From: Saprospirales bacterium
Lineage (GTDB): Bacteria > Bacteroidota > Bacteroidia > Chitinophagales > Saprospiraceae
Length of the DNA stretch: 7,250 nt
Reading direction: 5' to 3'
Assembly: GCA_003448025.1 (NCBI GenBank)
Contig: DLXL01000363.1
Span: forward strand, 6,461 to 13,710
The notes under the pieces were generated by a model, which was given only the letters and a program-made list of their open reading frames with translations, made no database searches and had not been told where the DNA came from. Position numbers and translations under genes: made by a program. This document shows, in pieces, positions 1 to 5,077 of this stretch (the stretch's first letter is position 1; each line of letters begins with the position of its first letter).

Positions 1-35
1 ACGGTGGACGGTGGACGGCTTACGGTGGACGTCTA
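1..35. repeat. 7-base tandem repeat (ACGGTGG type), cut by the window edge
   Basis: Five consecutive heptads can be read at positions 1-7, 8-14, 15-21, 22-28 and 29-35. They are ACGGTGG, ACGGTGG, ACGGCTT, ACGGTGG and ACGTCTA. Three are identical and all begin with ACG. The last heptad includes the TAG stop codon of the lipid kinase gene (33-35, minus strand), so the array begins exactly where coding ends and probably continues to the left beyond the window. I see no hairpin or T tract here that would mark a terminator. Confidence 0.75.
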
Positions 36-983
36 CAATCCCAACAGCCGGATGGCGCCGGGACAAACGGTGAACCGCACCGACCTGCATTGCAATACCT
101 CGCCGTCGAGCTCGAGCGCGGCCGCGCGGGTGGTGTGTACACGCAGGTCGCGCGTGGCAAAACTCAGGGTATGGGGCCTGCCACGGAACCGACCCTTGCT
201 CAATCCGTACAGCACCCCAATGAGGCCCGCAACGCCCATGTCGGCGCATATGTTGATACCGAGCGTTCCGTCGTTGCGGGTCACAGGATCGTCGTAACAA
301 AAGCTGCCGGAAACGTACGGACTTTTCAGCACGGCCAGGTTGGAGAGCTGTATATCGTACTCCCGGTCGTTGGCAGCCAGCAGGGCATGCAGATTGCGAT
401 GCCCCAGGATGCTGCGCAGTGCGGCGTAGAGGATGGCCCCGTCGGTCCAGCGTTTTTTGAGAAAACGAATTGCGGCGTCACCGTGGTTGAACAGCCAGTT
501 GGCATTGGCTGTAACGCCCATGCTGGCATTGGCCAGAAAATAACGGCTGTGGGTTTCGCCATTTTCGGTTTGCCACTCGGCTTTGCCTACATCGGCGGGG
601 GCAGCTTGTTCCACATCCAGCCGGATAGGTAAATCCTGAATAAAATGCTCTTTTGGTTTAACAAAATCATTGCTGGAACCCAGTCCGATGCCGCCCAGCC
701 AAAGTTGCTCCGCATGCTGGCCGGTATGGTTCATGAGCAGATTGAGCAGGTAGTTGGCGCTGCCGTCGCCACCCGCAGAAATGAACGCATCAACGCCCTG
801 CTTGAGCCAGGTTTGCACCAGCCCTTCTACCTCCTCTGGCGGACGAAAAGGATGCACCATTGTACCGGTCGGCAACCGCTCCAGTACTGCCCGGGCTATG
901 CTGTCCCAGCGGGCGGCGGCACGCCCGTCGTTGGCGGTCAGATTGACCAGCACGGCATATCTGGAGGGTGCTGCAGGGCTCAT
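33..983 (-). CDS. Diacylglycerol/sphingosine-kinase-family lipid kinase
   Basis: This 316-residue protein belongs to the DAGK/sphingosine kinase/NAD-kinase superfamily, which transfers the ATP gamma-phosphate to a lipid hydroxyl at the inner face of the membrane. The length is normal for bacterial members. Visible motifs are the nucleotide-binding GGDG at residues 71-74 (inside ISAGGDGSAN), the glycine-rich GIGLGSSNDF at 98-107 matching the family's GTxNDFA loop, DVGK at 131-134, a DGTLGI segment at 238-243, and LDGE at 292-295 matching the conserved C-terminal DGE. There is no signal peptide or membrane segment. Its ATG overlaps the stop of the upstream palmitoyltransferase-like gene as ATGA (980-983), so the two are probably translationally coupled. 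From that context I infer a sphingoid base, ceramide or related lipid as substrate. Diacylglycerol or undecaprenol kinase activity is also possible, because the family fold does not fix the substrate. Confidence 0.85.
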   Translation of the reverse strand: MSPAAPSRYAVLVNLTANDGRAAARWDSIARAVLERLPTGTMVHPFRPPEEVEGLVQTWLKQGVDAFISAGGDGSANYLLNLLMNHTGQHAEQLWLGGIGLGSSNDFVKPKEHFIQDLPIRLDVEQAAPADVGKAEWQTENGETHSRYFLANASMGVTANANWLFNHGDAAIRFLKKRWTDGAILYAALRSILGHRNLHALLAANDREYDIQLSNLAVLKSPYVSGSFCYDDPVTRNDGTLGINICADMGVAGLIGVLYGLSKGRFRGRPHTLSFATRDLRVHTTRAAALELDGEVLQCRSVRFTVCPGAIRLLGL

Positions 984-2260
984 TTTTTCACGGATGGGTG
1001 GTGCCAGGTTTCGTCGAGCACAGCCGCCAGGCGGTCTATGTCGGCACGGGTGTGGTCAACGGTGATGCTGATTCGGAATCGTTCGGAGCCTTCGGGCACC
1101 GCAGGGTATTCAATCATGTTGAGAAATATACCTTTTTCGTGCACCAAATGTCCGGCTTTTCGGGCATCCATCCAATCCGGAACTTCCAGGGCAACGATGG
1201 CGGCTTCGGGGGTAGATACCACGCCGTAGGGCTTCAATTTACCGATGGCGTATTGGGATAAATCGCGCAGGCGGTCACGCAGTTCTGGATGTTTTTCCAC
1301 TATATCCAGCCCGGCCAGCACCGCAGCCAGTGTTACCGGTGTAAGCGCAGCAGAGAACATATAGGAGCGGGCAAAAAAGCGCAGGTAATCAATCAGATCC
1401 TTGGGGCCGGCCAGAAAACCGCCGGTCATGGCGAAGGATTTGCTGAAGGTTCCCATGGTGAGGTCTATCTCCCGTTCCACCCCAAAATGTTCGGCTGTGC
1501 CACTGCCGGTGCGCCCCAGCACACCGGTGCCGTGGGCATCGTCAAGCAGCAGGAAGCCGCCGTATTTTTTCACCAGCGGCACTATTTTATCCAGGGGCGC
1601 CAGATCTCCATCCATGGAATACACGCCTTCAACGGCCACAAACAGGGTGTCGGAGGTGGTTTTGGATAATTGAGCCAAATGGTTTTCCAGATCGCCCATG
1701 TTGTTGTGGGCAAATTTGGTGGCCGGTACCTGGGTCATACGCATACCGTCCATGAAAGAGGCATGGCTAAGTTCGTCGTACAACACATGGTCGTTGGCCT
1801 GGGTAAGGGCTACCAGCATGCCCACATTGGCGGCATAACCGCTGGAGAACACCATGGCGGCTTCCTGGTGTTTGAGGTGGGCAAGTCGCTGCTCCAGTTC
1901 CAACATCAGTTTGGTATAGCCATTCAGCAGCGGCGGACCCGCCAGTCCTACCCCGTATTTATCCATAGCATCCATCACTTTCTGTTTCACATACGGGTGG
2001 TTGGCCATGCCCAGGTAGTTGTTGGAGGCAAACATCAGCATGGAACGCTGCTGGCCGGTATCCGGATCAATAATCAGCACTTCCCTGCTGGTGGGTGAAA
2101 GCAGTTCGCGACAATAAGTGAACTCGTGGTCTGCCTGGAGTTTTTGAATAAACTGCTCAAAAAGCGGCACATATTCCTTCGTTTTCAGGTATTTATTGGC
2201 ATGAACGAAGGTGTGCAAATTGCTTTGCTGATCGCCGGTGTTTATGGTTGATTTTTCCAT
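980..2260 (-). CDS. Probable serine palmitoyltransferase (PLP-dependent alpha-oxoamine synthase)
   Basis: This 426-residue protein is a fold-type I PLP enzyme of the alpha-oxoamine synthase family. Such enzymes condense an amino acid with an acyl-CoA and release CO2. Visible features are the substrate-binding SNNYLGMANHP (79-89), GVGLAGPPLLNG (103-114), the cofactor-stacking His166 in DELSHASFMDG, the PLP-binding DDAHGTG (240-246, with Asp240 and His243), and the Schiff-base Lys274 in GTFSKSFAMTGG. The TFSKS-x-x-x-x-GG context resembles serine palmitoyltransferase more than 8-amino-7-oxononanoate synthase (TLGKA) or 2-amino-3-ketobutyrate CoA ligase. About 75 residues precede the core, longer than in BioF-type enzymes. 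The expected product is 3-ketosphinganine, the first step of sphingolipid synthesis, which is common in Bacteroidota. The overlapping downstream lipid kinase supports a lipid role. BioF or Kbl activity remains possible without a phylogeny. Confidence 0.8.
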   Translation of the reverse strand: MEKSTINTGDQQSNLHTFVHANKYLKTKEYVPLFEQFIQKLQADHEFTYCRELLSPTSREVLIIDPDTGQQRSMLMFASNNYLGMANHPYVKQKVMDAMDKYGVGLAGPPLLNGYTKLMLELEQRLAHLKHQEAAMVFSSGYAANVGMLVALTQANDHVLYDELSHASFMDGMRMTQVPATKFAHNNMGDLENHLAQLSKTTSDTLFVAVEGVYSMDGDLAPLDKIVPLVKKYGGFLLLDDAHGTGVLGRTGSGTAEHFGVEREIDLTMGTFSKSFAMTGGFLAGPKDLIDYLRFFARSYMFSAALTPVTLAAVLAGLDIVEKHPELRDRLRDLSQYAIGKLKPYGVVSTPEAAIVALEVPDWMDARKAGHLVHEKGIFLNMIEYPAVPEGSERFRISITVDHTRADIDRLAAVLDETWHHPSVKK

Positions 2261-2288
2261 GATGTGTTTAGAGAAGACGATTGAATAT

Positions 2289-2320
2289 TTAGATACTGGA
2301 CGCTAGACTTCAGGCTTCAA
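2289..2320. repeat. Degenerate heptad-like repeat in the intergenic gap
   Basis: The 91-base gap between the ThiL-like gene and the palmitoyltransferase start contains imperfect 7-base units, readable as ACTGGAC, GCTAGAC, TTCAGGC and TTC (about 2294-2317). They share the GGAC/AGAC pattern with the clean heptad array at the left edge. The similarity is weak and could be chance. I see no exact TAnnTTTG promoter box in this gap, so the palmitoyltransferase may be read through from the upstream gene. Confidence 0.3.
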
Positions 2321-2351
2321 AAACTTGATTTTCAACTATTTATAAAAAAAT

Positions 2352-3398
2352 CTAATGTCCAGCAGTCTGATAATCCTTTTCAAGGGTTAATAATTTTTGT
2401 AAAAAAACCTTAGGATCACCTCCGGCTTCCGGAAAGGCGTTGGCTATGGCGGCGGGAGACACCATGCGGCTGGCGCCATCGGGCTGGGTAAGGGTGCATT
2501 GCTCATCTGCCGTACAAACACCTATTTTCAGGGGCTTCCATTGAATGTCGGTGGCAGCTTTCAGGAACTCAGTTTCATTTTCCGGTGGCAAAGTGAAGAG
2601 CAGTTCAAACTCTCCATGCGGTCCGGCCAGGAAAATCCAAAGCGGCAACTGACCGGCCTGGCTGATGCGTTGGGCGTCCGGATGGACATAGGCGTTCAGA
2701 GGTGTTTGAAGCTGGAAACCAACCGCATTAGTTTCCATCAAATTCGCCAGTGCGTGGAAAAACCCGTCGCTGGTATCGATGCAACTGCTACCCAACCTGC
2801 GTACCAACGCGCCAGCATCGAGGCGGGGAGTGGGCCGGTAATGCACTGCCTGGCCTGTTGCACCGAACAACATTGTAAAGGCATAGGCGCTGCCCAATCC
2901 CATGGGGCCGGAGGCGTACAAGAGGTGTCCGGCGCGGGCGCCTTTGCGACTGATAAGGGGTTCGCCCGGCGGGATGATCCCGACGGCTGTGCCGCCCATT
3001 TGCCAGCAGGAAGAGGTATTGGTATCACCGCCCAGCACGTACACGCCCATGGCCTGGCAGGCGGCGGCAATGCCTTTTTGCAGGGCGCTTAATTTCTCGG
3101 GAGGGAAATTAGGAGGCAAGTTCTCAGACAGCAACAGGCCCAACGGACGAGCGCCAACGGCAGCCAGATCGCTCAGGTTAACGGCCACCGTCATCCAGCC
3201 AATGTGTTCGGGATCGGAGTAGAGTCCGGTTTGGATCTCTTCGGCAATGCAGTCGGTCGTAAGTGCCAGGGTGCTGCCATCTGCCACTTGGATCAGTTCG
3301 GCGTCGCTTTCCAGGAATTGGTTGCGTTGTTCCGGTGAGCGTGGGAATGGATAGCCGATTTGGCGCAACAATTGGTTTTCCAGTAATGACACCGACAT
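2352..3398 (-). CDS. thiL: ThiL-like thiamine-monophosphate kinase (AIR synthase fold)
   Basis: This 348-residue cytoplasmic protein has the PurM/ThiL (AIR synthase) architecture. ThiL phosphorylates thiamine monophosphate to thiamine diphosphate with ATP. Visible motifs are the strand STLALTTDCIAEE (42-54, ThiL STD motif), VNLSDLAAVGARP (73-85, a family hallmark), GGDTN (123-127), the RPTPRLDAG segment (188-196) and IDTSDGF (207-213), in the same order and at similar spacing to E. coli ThiL as I remember it. Two usual features differ: the N-terminal metal-binding GDD is replaced by ESD (30-32), and the C-terminal GGEDYEL is GPHGEFEL (259-266). The fold is secure, but a different substrate is possible. 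The length is slightly above that of E. coli ThiL. No other thiamine genes are in the window. A putative promoter lies 34 bases upstream, and the gene may be co-transcribed with the palmitoyltransferase 91 bases downstream. Confidence 0.75.
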   Translation of the reverse strand: MSVSLLENQLLRQIGYPFPRSPEQRNQFLESDAELIQVADGSTLALTTDCIAEEIQTGLYSDPEHIGWMTVAVNLSDLAAVGARPLGLLLSENLPPNFPPEKLSALQKGIAAACQAMGVYVLGGDTNTSSCWQMGGTAVGIIPPGEPLISRKGARAGHLLYASGPMGLGSAYAFTMLFGATGQAVHYRPTPRLDAGALVRRLGSSCIDTSDGFFHALANLMETNAVGFQLQTPLNAYVHPDAQRISQAGQLPLWIFLAGPHGEFELLFTLPPENETEFLKAATDIQWKPLKIGVCTADEQCTLTQPDGASRMVSPAAIANAFPEAGGDPKVFLQKLLTLEKDYQTAGH

Positions 3399-4668
3399 AT
3401 GGTTTCGTCGTCTGTTCTGTCAGGCGACAAACAAAGATAACCGGGCTGAAAAGGGAAGGGGTATGATGGAGGTCAGGTAGTATGGTGATAAAAACCCCCT
3501 CCCTCTCATACTCCCCCCCCTTCTTCGGATTCAACCAAAGCCTCGCTGGCACTTCCACCAGGCGGTAGGTAAAGTAAGACACCACCAGCATCAGCGCGAC
3601 GAACCCAAAACAATATAACCAGGCGCCCATCAGATCAGGGGGCGGCGGTGGCGCAGTCGGGGCCGCCGGATGCAGGTACGCCTGTATCTTCCCTATGGTA
3701 AACAAGAGCGGTTGATGCACCAGATAGATAGAAAACGACCAGTCGCCCAGACGCTGGAGCGGTGTGGTGGCGAATATCTTGTTGATTCCCTCACTTCCAT
3801 AGGCGCCCGAGAGCAGTATGAACGGGAAAAAGCTGAGCGCAAAAATGTCTGCCAGCTCAAAATGCATGCATACAAAACTGGCCAGCGTGAGGCCCGCCAA
3901 CACATACCCATTGCCCAAAAAGGCTTTGCCCCAACCCTTTTTAAATCCTTCATACAGCATCATGCCCAGCACAAACCCACACAAACACCTCAAAATCCCG
4001 TACTGATAGGCAACATTAACCGAATGCCAGACCGGATCCACCCGAACAAAGGGAATCTCGGGAGGGATCGTCACAATGGGCACGATCCAGAACGTAATGA
4101 CCAGATACCCGCCAAAACAAAGGAAGGCTGTAATCGCTTTCCCATAGGCGCCCAGCCGCATGAAAGGGCCCACCAGAAATGGAAATACCATATACGCCCA
4201 CCATTCCGTACTGATCGACCAGGAAGCATGATTCCAGGAAAACCAGTCATGAAAATTCATGGAATGCAGCAGGGTCAGGTTCGTCAGAATGGAATAGCCG
4301 CTGTTCTGGTTTTCCACCACATCGGGAGGCAACCCCATTTTTCCGGCCACGTAAAAGAGCAGGATGGTGTATAGCAACGTCACAAAATGCAGGGGATACA
4401 CCCTGGCAAAACGGGCAATGGTGAATTTTCTGAATTGTGCGCCGGATACCTCCCCGGAAAACCACTTCCCGTATACATGGCACATGATAAATCCGCTGAG
4501 GATAAAAAAGAAATCCACCATCAGATAGGTATGGTGCAACAAGCCGGAGGATTCGTGTGGAATGAGCGGATTTTGCATTTGCATGATGTTCACGTGAAAG
4601 ATGACCGTCAACATTGCCGCAATGCCCCTGAGCGGGGTCAGGTTGGATAAATAGGGTACCGGATTCAT
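3178..4668 (-). CDS. Acyltransferase-3 (OafA/YrhL-like) integral membrane protein with anomalous C-terminal extension
   Basis: This is a multi-pass membrane O-acyltransferase of the acyltransferase-3 family, which moves acyl groups (often acetyl) from the cytoplasm onto cell-surface sugars or other envelope molecules. Visible features are LRGIAAMLTVIFHV (13-26, with the conserved Arg14 and His25), VDFFFILSGF (51-60), FTIARFARVYPLH (82-94), ASWSISTEWW (148-157), LGDWSFSIYLVH (307-318) and YRLVEVP (368-374). About ten hydrophobic segments run from residue 10 to 370. A proline-rich linker (PTAPPPPPD, 337-345) precedes the last segment. The family domain ends near residue 380 (LWLNPKK). Beyond it, a run of eight G (3513-3520 on the plus strand, as C) is followed by about 110 residues of non-membrane sequence that overlap the ThiL-like gene by 221 bases in another frame. 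One extra G would give a 387-residue protein ending KKGGGV; one fewer would give 415 residues, ending 21 bases before the next start. The true C-terminus is therefore uncertain. Confidence 0.85.
   Translation of the reverse strand: MNPVPYLSNLTPLRGIAAMLTVIFHVNIMQMQNPLIPHESSGLLHHTYLMVDFFFILSGFIMCHVYGKWFSGEVSGAQFRKFTIARFARVYPLHFVTLLYTILLFYVAGKMGLPPDVVENQNSGYSILTNLTLLHSMNFHDWFSWNHASWSISTEWWAYMVFPFLVGPFMRLGAYGKAITAFLCFGGYLVITFWIVPIVTIPPEIPFVRVDPVWHSVNVAYQYGILRCLCGFVLGMMLYEGFKKGWGKAFLGNGYVLAGLTLASFVCMHFELADIFALSFFPFILLSGAYGSEGINKIFATTPLQRLGDWSFSIYLVHQPLLFTIGKIQAYLHPAAPTAPPPPPDLMGAWLYCFGFVALMLVVSYFTYRLVEVPARLWLNPKKGGEYEREGVFITILPDLHHTPSLFSPVIFVCRLTEQTTKPYVGVITGKPIVAPNRLSIPTLTGTTQPIPGKRRRTDPSGRWQHPGTYDRLHCRRDPNRTLLRSRTHWLDDGGR
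3432..3439 (-). promoter_or_regulatory. Putative Bacteroidetes -7 box upstream of the ThiL-like gene
   Basis: On the minus strand the sequence reads TATCTTTG, an exact match to the Bacteroidetes primary sigma-factor -7 consensus TAnnTTTG. It ends 33 bases before the ATG of the ThiL-like gene, which would give a short leader. I see no convincing TTG-type -33 element about 19 bases upstream, so the call rests on one short box. It lies inside the anomalous C-terminal extension of the acyltransferase frame, which fits that stretch being intergenic. Confidence 0.35.
3513..3520 (-). repeat. Run of eight G near the 3' end of the acyltransferase gene
   Basis: The coding strand carries eight consecutive G, giving the end of Lys383, Gly384, Gly385 and the start of Glu386. 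The membrane domain ends just before it. Adding one base puts a TGA two codons further on; removing one gives a frame that stops at 3420-3422. As written, the frame runs on into the next gene. Runs of this length are prone to slippage in replication and to miscounting in sequencing, and the window alone cannot tell which applies. Confidence 0.8.
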
Positions 4669-4719
4669 AGGAAGATTGTTTTTTCTGATTTTTGTCCTGT
4701 AAAATCAATTTGAGCCGAA

Positions 4720-4750
4720 CAAACATACCAATATATCGCATATTTTCGAA
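4720..4750 (-). promoter_or_regulatory. Putative Bacteroidetes-type promoter for the acyltransferase gene
   Basis: On the minus strand, TATGTTTG (4720-4727) matches the TAnnTTTG -7 consensus exactly. A TTCG (4747-4750), one base off the TTTG form of the -33 element, lies 19 bases upstream, which is the usual spacing. The surrounding DNA is AT-rich. A start a few bases downstream of the -7 box would give a leader of about 45 bases before the ATG at 4668. The box and spacing are visible; its function is inferred. Confidence 0.45.
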
Positions 4751-4850
4751 TAAAAAATCTGACCATTGGAATAGTATACAATAGCATGATGGATCGGGAT
4801 GACCAACATAATAGGACTCAATGTTACCGGGCAATCCTGCTCATTATCAC

Positions 4851-4917
4851 AAAAAGGCCATGCGGTGTTTACCGTAAGCAAGGTGCTCACTCCCACGGCA
4901 AATACCACATGGCCTTT
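4851..4917 (-). terminator. Long imperfect hairpin with T tract, probable terminator
   Basis: Arms at 4853-4870 and 4900-4917 (left arm AAAGGCCATGCGGTGTTT) pair at 16 of 18 positions. After one mismatch, four more pairs continue inward (4872-4875 with 4895-4898). Read on the minus strand, the stem closes in GGCC followed by five T (4851-4855), the layout of an intrinsic terminator. It lies between the efflux operon and the promoter of the acyltransferase, where a terminator is expected, though about 160 bases beyond the efflux stop codon. On the plus strand the stem is followed by TTTAAAAC, a weaker signal. A mobile-element remnant is an alternative explanation for the arms. Confidence 0.55.
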
Positions 4918-4934
4918 AAAACATTAAACGTGGA

Positions 4935-4988
4935 GGGCGACCACGAGGGTCGCCGCTGCACGGATCAGGGCGACCACGAGGGTCGCCC
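4935..4988. repeat. Two copies of a 21-base GC-rich palindrome, 33 bases apart
   Basis: GGGCGACC (4935-4942) plus ACGAG plus GGTCGCCG (4948-4955) forms copy 1, and GGGCGACC (4968-4975) plus ACGAG plus GGTCGCCC (4981-4988) forms copy 2. The stem is 7 bp in copy 1, where the outer G is unpaired with G, and 8 bp in copy 2. Both copies are followed by CTGCA and then a GATC-containing spacer (GGATCA or CCTGATCA), so the repeated unit is longer than the palindrome. This looks like a REP-type intergenic repeat. From memory, very similar GGGCGACC-type palindromes occur between genes in many unrelated bacteria; I cannot check this here. Confidence 0.8.
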
Positions 4989-5001
4989 CTGCAGGACCTG
5001 A

Positions 5002-5045
5002 TCAAACCCTTCAAACCCCTCAAACCCTTCAAACCCCTCAACCCT
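5002..5045. repeat. 9-base tandem repeat TCAAACCCY, about five copies
   Basis: The units are TCAAACCCT (5002-5010), TCAAACCCC (5011-5019), TCAAACCCT (5020-5028), TCAAACCCC (5029-5037) and a shortened TCAACCCT (5038-5045). T and C alternate at the ninth base, so the array is also two exact copies of an 18-base unit. It begins inside the spacer that follows the second palindrome. On the minus strand every unit carries TGA in one frame, so it is not coding there. Confidence 0.85.
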
Positions 5046-5072
5046 CGGCGGCTAAACCCGCCGGTACGGGTT
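5046..5072 (-). other. Two overlapping, mutually exclusive GC-rich hairpins after the efflux operon
   Basis: CGGCGG (5046-5051) can pair with CCGCCG (5058-5063) around a 6-base loop. AACCCG (5055-5060) can pair with CGGGTT (5067-5072), also around a 6-base loop. The two stems share bases and cannot form together. They lie 5 bases past the TAG stop of the outer-membrane factor gene, so they could stabilise the 3' end of that mRNA. No T tract follows on the minus strand, so I do not call an intrinsic terminator. Confidence 0.4.
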
Positions 5073-5077
5073 GGGCG

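Noticed and set aside
90..632. Long open frames on the plus strand opposite the lipid kinase, the palmitoyltransferase and other genes
   Set aside because: They lie antisense to genes with strong family motifs, show no recognisable domains, and are of the length expected as shadows of GC-rich coding DNA.
980..2260. Annotation as bioF (8-amino-7-oxononanoate synthase) or kbl
   Set aside because: The lysine context TFSKS, the long N-terminal part and the coupled lipid kinase favour serine palmitoyltransferase, and no biotin or threonine-degradation genes are nearby. A phylogeny would settle it.
2296..2362. Inverted repeat CTGGACGCTAGA and TCTAATGTCCAG as a terminator for the ThiL-like gene
   Set aside because: Only 10 of 12 bases pair, the loop is over 40 bases, and one arm overlaps the stop codon. 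The nearby T tract has no stable stem in front of it.
3178..3398. A real acyltransferase C-terminal domain overlapping the ThiL-like gene
   Set aside because: The tail has no family motif, follows a homopolymer run, contains many Arg and Thr residues typical of out-of-frame reading, and overlaps a gene with clear motifs in its own frame.
4247..4834. A 195-codon minus-strand open frame overlapping the start of the acyltransferase
   Set aside because: Most of it is an alternate frame of the acyltransferase, whose own frame carries all the conserved motifs.
4705..4908. A 67-codon minus-strand open frame in the intergenic region
   Set aside because: It covers the terminator-like hairpin and the promoter box, has no recognisable motif, and its hydrophobic content can arise from the AT-rich sequence. 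A small membrane peptide cannot be excluded, but nothing supports it.
4935..5045. A CRISPR-like array
   Set aside because: There are only two palindromic units with short, similar spacers, followed by a simple tandem repeat; there are no unique spacers and no cas genes.
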